Assembly (NCBI GenBank): GCA_037693485.1
Contig: CM075350.1
Span: forward strand, 62,228,001-62,292,000
DNA length: 64,000 bases
Direction of reading: 5' to 3'
Source of the DNA: Kitagawia praeruptora
Taxonomy: Eukaryota > Streptophyta > Magnoliopsida > Apiales > Apiaceae
Positions 44,369 through 55,452 of the stretch are shown one piece after another. Below the pieces are notes generated by a model. The model had not been told where the DNA came from, searched no databases, and saw only the letters and a list, made by a program, of their open reading frames with translations. The stretch's first letter is position 1. Each line of letters starts with the position of its first letter. Both the position numbers and the translations under genes were made by a program.

Positions 44369-45599
44369 TGCAATGATCTTTAAGTTAATGCATTCATCCT
44401 GTACTTGAAGCCTGTACAAGGCTTCACACCTTTTTTCCACAATTTGCAAACAACATATACTCTACAATCTTAGACATACACTCATGAATCAAATATTCAG
44501 TTTTGTCAAGTAGTTAAAGTAAAATCATAGCTTATCTTGATCATCTACTCTAACTATTCCATTTGAAGTTGGTGAAAGGTCAGGTTTAGTGAATGAATTT
44601 GCACAAAATCAGAAATTATACCTCTTAGACTATTGTGGGCTCATATCTCAAAAATTTATTGTTTGTTTTTGCATTTTGTATCACTTGATAGACTTAATAG
44701 TATATCAGTTGGGTTGTTCTTTTTAGGTTATTCGTTAGTATTTTCAACAATAGTTTGATATCACAATATTAGTCCCTAAGTTTGTGTATCAATGTAGGGT
44801 GAAAGGTAAGAAGGAAAATTAAAAAGGCCAAGGTTGCTGAAGAGTCGACGACCTGCAGCGGATGAGGAAGACTATCTAAACCACCATGATAAGATCAGTT
44901 ACGTTTATTTTAGCATGGACATATAACTTTTGTTTTGTTATGAAGTTCAGTATTGTAATCTATTTTGCAAAACAGATTTCGTTCCAAAATCAACAAACAT
45001 GTCTGCCGGAAGTAAGTAATAAATTTGGATATGGTTATTTATACACACGACACATCCATTTTGTTTTTGACAAGTTTCGAATTCTGTCGAGGGAGATATC
45101 GCAACATCAAGAGTGAGAGGTACTCTCATCATTGAATACGAAGGTAAGTTATTGTCCCAACAAGAAGGGGCGTCTGACAAAATTTTAGGAAACTGCATGT
45201 TTCTTTGTTGGAGTATGGAAGGTTGTTACCGAAGATGCTTATCTCTCTGTTTCTGGTTTTCACCAAGGCGCACTATCTATGAAGTACATGGGACTTACGT
45301 TGTTGATATCTAGAAAGGTGACTAAAGTTGACTGTAATGCTCTTATTATTAAACTCTGAGCTTGTAAAGGGTCGTGGACATAAATTTCCTGGGTAAGTAA
45401 GTAGTTGATTTTGGGGTTGCATCTGCAAGTTGTGAGGTGTAGGAGGCTCTCCATAACTACGATCGGAGATATTGGACGATTTGTGTCGAAAGTCTTCCTG
45501 ACACTGAGGTAGTCGGGAGGCGTGTCCCGCAAGATGAGGAGCCACAAATGAATAGCGGCGGTATAATGGTCACAAGATTGGTGGTTCTTGGATTGAGGG
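44369..45599. other. intergenic or F-box 3' flank, nothing clear
   Basis: Short open frames only, none with a domain I recognise. The region could include 3' UTR of the F-box pseudogene and decayed repeats. Confidence 0.5.
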
Positions 45600-45800
45600 G
45601 AGATTGTAGAGTGGGTGTCAACCCAAGTCCCACATCGTTAAGAGAAAGAAGAATTATTACCTTGAATATAAGTAGCCAAATAACTCCATTAGTATGTGGT
45701 CTATTGGGATGAGCCCAAAAACAAATTCGTGCGGCTTGATCACGATAAAAAATGGACAATATCATAATAATGTGGAGTTAATGGGTGTTGCATGACCCAC
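45600..45800. repeat. probable LTR-derived short repeat
   Basis: Contains CAAGTCCCACATCGTTAAG, a TATA-like GAATATAAGTAG, GATGAGCCCAAAAACAAATT and GGACAATATCATAATAATG. This is a word order familiar from a common plant solo-LTR/TRIM-like repeat (recalled). Ends not determined. The following 45801-46660 is AT-rich; part of it (46045-46180) resembles the 5' half of the Helitron at 13741. Confidence 0.45.
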
Positions 45801-46664
45801 AAATATCCATAGACAAAAATAATAAAAATTAAGATGAGTAGATTGTCAAGGGAAAAATTATCATGCCTAGCATGTTAGAAGCAGCAATTAAAGAATAATT
45901 TAGTTAGATTACTTTATTAATTGAGCTCGTATGCTTTTTTATTTACAGATTCACTTTTATTAATCTGAGCTGGGATTTTCAATTTACTAGCAGGGTATAT
46001 CCCATATTTTGTAATTGCTTCTTTGTTATGTAATATTAAAATATTTATATTAAATTATAATAAGAAAATTAGAGAATAATTATTTGTAATTTGGTTTAAT
46101 GGTTTAATTATATAAATAATAATGATAGTTAGATTTTTAGTAAATAGATGAGAATCGTTAGATCTACCACTAAGAAATATTTCATATTTGTGCTAATTCA
46201 TGAATATCCAAGTTTCGAATTCTTTTAAAAATAATTAAAATTAAGAATTTATATTATTAATTCTAAACAATACATGAGTTTTTGACTAATATATATTAAA
46301 TTAAAATTAAAATAACTTCAAAAATAGATAAAAATTTAATTTTATTATAAGTAAACATTATATCACATTCTATATCAAGGCTAGATTTTAAGTTAGAATG
46401 TCTTTTCATCATCATTAATCTAATAATAAATATATCTTCATATACACATATACATTAAATTAAGATAAAAATATATTGATTAAAGAAACAATTTTAAATA
46501 ACATGGAAATGAATTACCTACTTCTCAATTTTTTTTTGAAAATTATCCCCATTCCCCGACTCGTATCCGAAAAATCCCGAATCCTCATCTTGTCAGAGAT
46601 TGGATCAAAATCGGGCAAACCAGATGAATGCCCATTCCTACTTTCGATCATGCATTTTATCGGG

Positions 46665-46995
46665 TCCCGTTCACTAGCAAACATTTGCTAGTGAACTGTT
46701 TCACAACATATGATCCAACGGCTGAGATTTAAAAAAAAATTATATCGTACCGCAGAAATTTTCCGCGGTACGGAGAAATTACAAAAATGCCCTTACTGTT
46801 CACGTATCGTAGAAAGTTTCTGCGGTACGGTGAACAGTAGATTTTTGATTTGAAAACAGGGGAGCATTTTTGTAATTACCCCGTACTGCGGAAAGTTTCT
46901 GCGGTACGATGTAATTTTTTTTTTAAATCAGGACCGTTGGATCAACCTGAAACCATATGTTATGTAACGGTTAAATGAAAGTTGTTTGTCACTGA
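46665..46995. repeat. fold-back MITE with about 85-bp arms
   Basis: The left arm (46709-46793) and right arm (46866-46951) are near-perfect inverted repeats sharing TGATCCAACGG, ATCGTACCGCAGAAA and AATTACAAAAATGC. The centre also contains CGTATCGTAGAAAGTTTCTG and GTTCACCGTACC-type inversions. A separate perfect hairpin, GTTCACTAGCAAA / TTTGCTAGTGAAC, lies at 46669-46697. Confidence 0.75.
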
Positions 46996-47147
46996 CCGCC
47001 AGCCTTTATCTATTCCCAGTCCTACATTTTTTTCCCTTTCTTTGTTTCTATATTCTCGTAAGTGAAGTTATTCTCCCAACATAGATAATCCAAAAATTAA
47101 AAGTTTTACAGTTTATTTTCAATTATATTAAAATAACATATTTAATA

Positions 47148-47395
47148 CTCCCTCCATCCTTTTGATTTGTTATCATTTTTTTGTCATTTTCTGACACGTA
47201 TTTTAAGATGGATTTTAAGGATACTTTCATAGTTTATTTTTAATTTTCATTTTTGTATAAAATATGGATTGTTCTATTTTTATACAAAAACAAATTTCAA
47301 AAATAAGTTACGAAACTATCCTAAAAATCTACCTTAAAATGTGTATCAGACATCCTATATTTTGAAATGATAACAAATCAAAAGGACGGAGGGAA
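47148..47395. mobile_element. Stowaway-like MITE, about 248 bp
   Basis: Ends CTCCCTCCATCCTTTTGATT and AATCAAAAGGACGGAGGGAA, TA at 47146-47147 and 47396-47397. The interior GTATAAAATATGG / TTTTTATACAAAAAC hairpin and the TTTTAAGATGGATTTTAAGG block tie it to the family of the outer and innermost elements at 20.2-21.0 kb. Confidence 0.88.
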
Positions 47396-48402
47396 TAATA
47401 ATTAGTTAATTGTTTTTTCTAACTAAAACACATCATTTTTTTGAACATATCTTAAAATACCAATCACGTATACTATATATTCTAATCAATAAAATATATA
47501 AATATTGATGCATTTTATGAGTTATTATCTAACTTGTGTGATGTGCGGTTTTTTTTAAATGTGATATAATATTTTCTTATATTTTATCGAATTTTTTAGT
47601 TATTTTAATTTTAATTTAATATATATAAATATTGATGCATTTTATGAGTTATAAGCTTATAATCCGTGCAGCCTTGCTATTGATGTTAATTTCGCTATAT
47701 ATTGCAAGAAAAAATTATTTCAAATCTCATTAAATAATGTTTAAATTATTTAGTGTTATTTAAAAAAAGTAAAATTATCCAATTCCTCACAAAGTTTCTC
47801 ATAATAAAATAGTTCCCCAATAAAAATCAGACAAAAAAAAAAGACGGGGTTTGAATTCGGAGATCGAGAACAAGATCCTGCCTCGAAATGACCTAAAAAC
47901 CAAACATACCCAGTATATCCCGCACAAAGCAGGGTCTGGGGAGGGTGAGATGTACGCAGACCATGCCCATACCTTTTACGGTAAGGAGGCTGTTTCCGTG
48001 AAGACCCCCAGCTTAGTGCACAACAGAAAAATGGTGTGTGATATTTACAACGACTTCAAAATTTTTTGGAAAAGGTCGCAGTCATACCTGAGCCCATGAT
48101 TTTGATCACATGGGACTTACCTACGCGGGGGTTATCCACTCCATTCTCGACACACTCTGATCTCGGATGACTCCTCGCACAGATCCCCGGGGATTGACTA
48201 CTCCACTCTGCAAGACACTTAGATCCACGATGCCACCGCGGTAATCTCCCTGCAATTGAACAACCAGAAAACAGAAGCCAATGAAAAATGAAAAATGAGC
48301 ACGAAAGAGCCAAAAAAACTAAGATAACGCTAATCGAGATAACCCAACTCTTAGGCTCTCAATAACAGAGCCGCTCCCTAAAAGAGAATCCACCACTCTG
48401 AT

Positions 48403-50839
48403 CTAGCGCCTCCAAGAACACCTATCTGCTGTCATGGTCTCATTTAAGTTTAAGGCCTTCAGATCCAACCTAAGCTGCTCTTCCCACGATCTCCTCGGTC
48501 TACCTCTCCTCCTCACCCCCACAACCGAAAGACTCTCGACCCTCCTCACTGGGGCTTCAGCTCGCCTCCTACGGACGTGGCCGAACCATCTCAACCTCCC
48601 TTCCCCAACTTTCGCTGACAAAGGCGCCACCTCAAGCTCGCTCCTGAAAACCCCATTCCAGATTCTGTCCAACATCGTGCGCCCACAAGACCACCGCAAC
48701 ATCCTCATTTCGGCCGCTTCCAACTTGCTCTCGAGAGCCTTCTTCGCCGCCCAACACTCAGAACCATACATCATCGCAGGACGGATTGCCGCTCTATAGA
48801 ATTTCCCTTTCAACTTTAAAGGAACTTTCTTGTCGCACAACACCCCTGACGCTGCCCTCCACCTTAGCCACCCAGCCTTGATACGATGTGTGACATCGTC
48901 TTCAATCTCTCCTTCCTTCTGGATGATCGAACCCAAATACTTGAACTTATCCGTACGGGGGACGATCTGATCTTCAATCCTAACTAGGGGTGAAAATCGG
49001 ATAAAACGGATCCGGATATAGCCATATCCGAATCCGAATCCGGGAATTCAAAACCGTATCCGGATTCGTATCCGGATCCGGGAATATCCGAAAAAATATT
49101 ATCCATATCCGAATCCGGCGGATATTATCCGGATATGGATAATATCCGAATCCGTATACATACACAACTCAAAAAATTAAAAATCATTTCTCCACAAAAA
49201 ATTCACAAAAATCATCTCTCTCTCTCTCCCAACCCACCACCATCTTCTTCACCTCTGTCGAGATCTCCTCCCTCTCCGACATCGCTGTCGTCCGACACAA
49301 CCGCGACCCCGAAAATCCGATCTCCAACCGCCTACATCTCTGTGTGTATGTATATATCGTATGTATATACGAGAGAGAGAGAGAGGGGGGGTATTTGAGA
49401 GAGAAATTGGGAGAGAGGGTTCGAGTATATTTGAGAGAAATTAGGAAAGAGAGAGGCGGGGTGGGAGTGTGTATTTGAGAGAGAGAGAGAGGTGATTGCA
49501 ACAGTGGGGGGCGGCTTGAAATTCACGGATGGATGAAAGTTGAAAAGGAATTTATTTTTATCACTTTCAATTTGAATACAATTATTACTCATTCACTTTT
49601 ACCTTGTAGGAATAAATAAAGGTCCCTTTCACTTTCACGTTTACCCGGTTTGTGTATTAGTTTTTATTATATATATAGAATTAAAATTTTAAAATATATA
49701 TTATATATATTAAAAATATATATTATATATAAATAATTTCGGATACGGATATTTTCAGATACGGATGTGCCTATATCCATATCCGTATCCTAAATTCTCG
49801 GATTCAGATACGGATAATATCCGTTTGACTCCGGATACGGATAATATCCGCTTTTTTCCGGATACGAATACAAATATTTCGGACGGATATCGGATTTTTC
49901 GGATTTTTTTTCCAGCCCTAATCCTAACCTCCACCCCTTCCTCGTTGGCCTCACCACTAAAGTTACACCAGAGATACTCGGTTTTAGACCGGCTCAGACG
50001 CAAGCCTTGGGGCTCCAAGGTAGATCTCCATAACTCCAACTTCTCGTTCACCTCCCCCCTCGACTCCGCCACTATCACGATATCTTCAGCGAAGAGCATG
50101 CACCATGGAACAACCTCTTGAATCCCTCGCGACATGACATCTAGGATAAGGGCGAAAAGAAGCGTACTAGGGGCCGACCCCTGGTGGAGCCCAATCTCAA
50201 CAGGGAAATAACGGGAGTCACCCACTGAGGTCCGGACGCAGGAACTAGCTTGGGAGTACATATCTTGAATCGCCCTAACATACGACGACGACACACTCCT
50301 CTCCTCAAGGCTATTTCAAATAGCTTCACGAGGGATGCTATCATAAGCCTTCTCAAGATCAATGAACATCATATGCATGTCTTTGCGACGCTCTCTGAAC
50401 TTCTCCATAAGGCGTCTCACGAGATGAATGGTCTCGGTCGTCGATCTCCCAGGCATAAAACCAAATTGATTCTCTGAGATTTCAACTTCTCTTCTAATCC
50501 GACATTCAACCACTCTTTCCCAAAGTTCCATAGTATGACTGAGTAATTTAATACCCCGATAGTTACTACAATTCTGAGCATCGCCTTTGTTCTTAAAGAA
50601 AGGGACCACAATACTACGTCTCCATTCAGTTGTCATCTTATCACCCAAGGGGAGAACATTGAACAGATCTACTTGCCATTGAATGCCAGCCTCAAGACAA
50701 AATCACACCTCGATTGGGATCTGATCCGGACCATCCGCCTTCCCTCTAGCCATCTTTTGAAGGACACCCTTAACTTCATCCTTGCTGATACGCAGGAGCC
50801 GGCTGAACGCACAGACGAAAGAGAGATCTCTCGCTCCCT
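48403..50839 (-). pseudogene. RTE LINE reverse transcriptase, broken
   Basis: Pieces on the minus strand share one frame: ISKDEVKGVLQKMARGKADG, then a stop; WRRSIVVPFFKNKGDAQNCS, FMFIDLEKAYD-type motif (MMFIDLEKAYDSIPRE), a stop at 50316-50318; then EIGLHQGSAPSTLLFALILD and CMLFAEDIVIVAES; then, after the MITE, DKFKYLGSIIQKEGE and the C-terminal CGHTLMD-like region (RMLRWSCGRTMLDRIWNGVF) and RPRRSWEEQLRLDL. The usual FADD active-site box reads FAED here, so one catalytic aspartate is replaced by glutamate. Two in-frame stops and that change make it inactive. Confidence 0.9.
48985..49920. mobile_element. hAT-type MITE inside the LINE, 936 bp
   Basis: Left end TAGGGGTGAAAATCGGATAA, right end TTTTTTTTCCAGCCCTA, 8-bp target duplication ATCCTAAC at 48977-48984 and 49921-49928. 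Subterminal parts are packed with GGATATGGATAATATCCG words. The middle (49170-49350) is C-rich with a serine/proline-rich open frame, followed by GA repeats, and may be captured host sequence. Confidence 0.92.
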
Positions 50840-50988
50840 TGCCTCGAAATGACCTGCCCATCCCTATTCGAAAAGGGTTATACGAAAACGACAAAAAAGG
50901 CTTGACCGAGTCAACGCCCCCTCCCCCCAAATTAGCGCCTCCGGTGGCCGCTCCCGACAACACACACACACTACACATTGTCAAAAAA

Positions 50989-51198
50989 ATGGACGGAAAA
51001 AAACTGAAATCCATGCCGGAAGAAACCAAATCAGTCGATTACGCCATGGAAGCGGCGTCCGGCCCTCACTTTTCCGGCCTCCGTCTCGATGTTCTCCGAT
51101 CCTCTCCCTCTTCTTCCCCTCGTTCCAATCCTGTCCAAGCCATTTCTTCTTCCACTACATCCTTACCTACTTCACAACCCTTCATTATTGGTAATATT

Positions 51199-51233
<35 letters not shown>

Positions 51234-54200
51234 ACGCACACATTTATAAATAATTGCTATATGTGTAAATTATGCGGTTCTGAGTAATTGCTTTGAATAA
51301 TTATTTTTAATTTGTTGTGTTTGATTGAGCAGGAGTTTCTGGTGGTACAGCTTCGGGTAAAACCACTGTCTGTGATATGATTATTCAACAACTACATGAT
51401 CATCGCGTTGTGCTTGTTAATCAGGTTTAAATATTCATTTTTATGATTTTCTATAGATTTTTTTTTCATGTTTCTATTTTACTTAGCAAGGTTGTGATGA
51501 TGTGGTTAAGGAGATGTGTGCTTATTAATCCTGTGTTATCTCCTATTTTTTTCTAATAATATTTAAAGATTTGAAATTTTAAATCTTGGTGATTAAACGT
51601 TTCTTTGACATTGATGTTTCTTTTTGTTACTGTAGGATTCTTTTTACCGTGGCTTGACACCAGAAGAATCAAAACGTGTGCATGAGTATAATTTTGATCA
51701 TCCAGGTAATTTAGTTCCAGGAAATTTAATTGTTAGCCATATTAAGTTTCTGGTACTTGTAAACTGGGATGAGTTGTGCCTTGATGAGAAAACGTAGTTA
51801 GTGCTTTAATAAATGTAGTATGAATTTATGTGTAGATGCATTTGACACGGAGCAGCTTTTAGAGTGTGTTGAGAAGCTCAAACTTGGGCAGTCTGTACAT
51901 GTTCCAATATATGACTTTAAGAAACATCGCAAGTCTGAAGATTCTTTTCGGCAGGTTTGACCTTGCAACATGTTGACTAGCAACTTGGGTTCAGCCACTC
52001 ATTGGCTGACCAGATCGGATGACGTTATATCTTATGTCTATCATGTTACTTGTTTTGTATGTTTTTCTGTGTTCCTGCATGTAAAGATTCTGAATATGTA
52101 ATTTTGCATGTTGTGGTAGCAACTCATCAGGATTTACTTTCTATATTTGTTATTTATGTATTGATTTGCTTTGGAAATTTCAAACTTGAAAAGTAGACGT
52201 TTATGTATAGAATCAGGTAAACTATCTTAGTAAGACACAATGTAATCATGTATGTTATCTTTTTCTCTTGAAGACGAGGCGTGTTAAGTAAGTGTACAAC
52301 AAACAGACAACAAATCTGATTTTTTAATTTTTTGCTTAAACAAAATAAATTGTAAAATATTATTTCTTAACTCAATCACTCGTATGAAAGCCTGATTCTT
52401 ATCGCTAAATAGATGTCACTATGCTTATCTTGTTTCTTTCCTGAATAGATAATACCATCATTATGAGAGATATAAGTTTTAACAGGTTTTCTCAAGCTCC
52501 CCCAGTTTGCGTGCTGTGTCCTTCCCTTGTGTTTGTTTGAGAAGATACATAATTTGTTGTTTTAGTATTAATGTATTTTTTTGGGTAACTCAATAGTTCT
52601 AATATTGTCTCCAAAATAATGTTGTTGAGTTGTTCAGGTAAATGTATCAGATGTAATTATATTGGAAGGAATCTTGGTATTCCATGACCAACGTGTTCGT
52701 AACTTGATGAATATGAAGATTTTTGTTGACACAGGTTACCAGTTCACACTCACTTTTTTGGTTGTTTTGTAGCTTTTACTTCTCATCTCATCATTACAGT
52801 TACTTGTCATGTTCTTCGTTTTAATTTTGGATTTTCTAAAGAAACATCCTTGTTTTTTAGTTTGGTTCTCTTTTGATATTAATGGGATAGACTGTCGGTA
52901 GATGTGCTCTATATTTTTTATCTTTCTCCACTCTGCGTAATTAAATAAGACCATTTTTGTGGGAAATGTGCTCTATTTTTTATCTTTCTCCACTCTGCGT
53001 AATTAAATAAGACCATTTTAGAGGGAAATTATAGATGCAAAGGTATGCAACTTGATTTTTAGACCCTGAATGTCATTTTGAAATGTAAAACTTGGTTATT
53101 GAGATAAAATCTCATTTTTATATGTTTACTATTTGTAGTACTTTAGTTATTTAAGATTCAAGAATCATTGATTTATGAAGTATCGTAACATATCGCATCT
53201 ATGAGAAAATTAACTGGTTTTCATTCTTTAAAAATAAACTAGACATGTCCTAAGTATTTTCATTGCTTGTTAATAAGTTTACATATATCTTGTTTATTTT
53301 TCAATAACACATTTTTTGATCTTGTCTGACCCCGTATACTTTATGTATTGCTTGAACTACCACAATAAATTGAGTATTATTAGATCCTCTTTTTCCTGAC
53401 CCCGTATACTTTATGTATTGTTTAAACTACCACAATAAATTGATTATTATTAGATCCTCTTTTTCCCTCATGAATGAAAAAGAATGCAACATTATCTTGG
53501 TGTTAATTTTACGTTCCCTTAAGTTGTAGCTTCATAGGCAGTGGGTCATGCAAAAATAGGGGGGTTGTATTCATGCCGTCATGGATACATTTTTGTATCT
53601 TGCTATTCTTTTTAATTCATTAGTAGGCCATGTCTTCCATATTAGCCATATTTTCATTCTAGGATGAGTTTCACATGCATCCATGAAGTGCACGTGCAAA
53701 TATTTTCAAAAGAAATAGAAGCCATAGACAGCTCTTGACTATGTCTGTGCATATAACCTGAATTCATGTCCTTTCTCTGTCCCACTTCATTTTCGCATAC
53801 CCACAACATTCTATATTTGTATAAACTAATTGATTATTCTTCAATAAACTTTTACTATGATATCTGTATATTAATTACATTTTAGCCAATTTAACCATAT
53901 TTACCAGTAGCAATGTTCCCATTTAATTCTTTTGTCTACTTCATGTGTGATATCCAGATGCGGATGTGAGGCTTGCTCGTAGAATACGGCGTGACACTGT
54001 TGAGAGGGGTAGGGATGTTAACTCTGTTCTTGAACAGGCAAGCCTTTACTTAGTATAATTAGCTTTAGGATGCTGATTTTTAGTCTATTAGTACGATACA
54101 TTTGTACACCGTAATTTTTTTTGAGTGCTCAAAACAGTTTAGTGTTTCTTGGACCTTTGTTTTGTAAATTCTTTTTCCCTTGTATTTTTGTAAAAAGTGC

Positions 54201-55405
54201 CTCATGGGCTAGAAACACAGCACTTGCACCAGTTGAACATTTGGTCTTTTGGTCCGACTTGACTCCACTAACTTTTATATGTAAAGTTCTATGATTCGAT
54301 TACTTTTACTCCACAAGATGAACATAAATTATTCTTCCTGCTAGGCCTTTCTCCCTGCATTTAGGGCTTTACATTGTAACTTAATAAAATGTTTTGGAGA
54401 GAAATATAAGAGGAACCAATTAAGATTTACAAAAATAAATATTCGATAATAATTACTTGAAATACGTTTGAGAAAAGGTCATAAAAAAATTGCGAAATGC
54501 ATGCATTATACAAGGAATTGAGACTCGTGTGCATTAAATTTTGAAATTTTTGTGTACTTTCTTGTGTCTGCTCAAACACTGAGAAAAGTTACACACAAAT
54601 ATGAATGTATATATTTATATATATGAGTTTAGATATACATGTCGTAGAATTTGTTGCTTTGTGAATTAAATTAAAAAAATATAGCATCTGCAGATCTGCT
54701 TGATAAAGGCGTGAGTCAGTGATTAGTACCCTGCAAACTATTGTGCTTTGATATACATGCTAGATATTGGATGAATATTAGTTTCTTTAGATATCAGTAG
54801 CAATTGAATATTGTTAATTAATAAAGAAAATGGAAAATAGAAATAAATGCTGCAAATAGTCGTCAGAAATTAGCTATATTATATTAGTATCGGATGAAGT
54901 AATGAAGGTATTTGGCCAACGCTGGTGCAAGTTACCCTAAGCTACTTGTTGCAATGGCCCAGATGATGAAGGCCCCTTTGGGTGAAGGAAGCTCGGAGGT
55001 CGGGCAAGACTTCCGTCATGACTAGAAACCTGATGATAATGGTTCCTTCAGGCGAAGAAGAAATGCTTTAGAAGGGAGAATGAGCCATGACTAAGGAGTC
55101 TTTCCCTTAATGTGGTTGTGCGCTATTGCAGTATTGCCTCTTGGTAATTGAGCGGGAGGGACGGGAGGGAGATTAGGGGTACCAAGTTAAGCCAGTAGCT
55201 ATCCAGTCTAATGCAGGGCATCTTTTTTAATTTTCTACGCGATGCATTGAATATGTGAAAATAAAAATTGTTCCAGATTGTTATTTCTTTTCTCTGAAAA
55301 ATTCAGTCTATGCTAGGGTACCTTGTACTCTTAAGATTGAAGGTTGTCTTGTATTCATTTATTGTCTAATATGCTAGGGTTTACTTGTCATTTCAACTTC
55401 TATAC

Positions 55406-55452
<47 letters not shown>

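Larger units (their letters stand above)
47895..50839 (-). mobile_element. RTE-type LINE, 5'-truncated, 16-bp target duplication
   Basis: Flanked by TGCCTCGAAATGACCT at 47879-47894 and 50840-50855. The minus strand carries an RT ORF and a 3' region (GGTATGGGCATGGTCTGCGT, then CTCCCCAGACCCTGC and GGGATATACTGGGTATG) that is typical of plant RTE elements. The endonuclease is absent, so it is 5'-truncated. It is split by a 936-bp hAT-type MITE. It lies just upstream of the UKL coding start. Confidence 0.92.

Noticed and set aside
45113..45313. Small frame downstream of the F-box pseudogene
   Set aside because: No similarity recognised, poor composition and no supporting splice or context signal.
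47640..47680. Possible Helitron 3' end (TTATAAGCTTATAATCCGTGC)
   Set aside because: The hairpin and CTAG are not intact; the resemblance is too weak to call an element.
49135..49398. Ser/Pro-rich ORF inside the hAT-type MITE as a gene
   Set aside because: It runs from the MITE's GGATAT repeats into GA repeats with no domain. Kept only as possible captured sequence.
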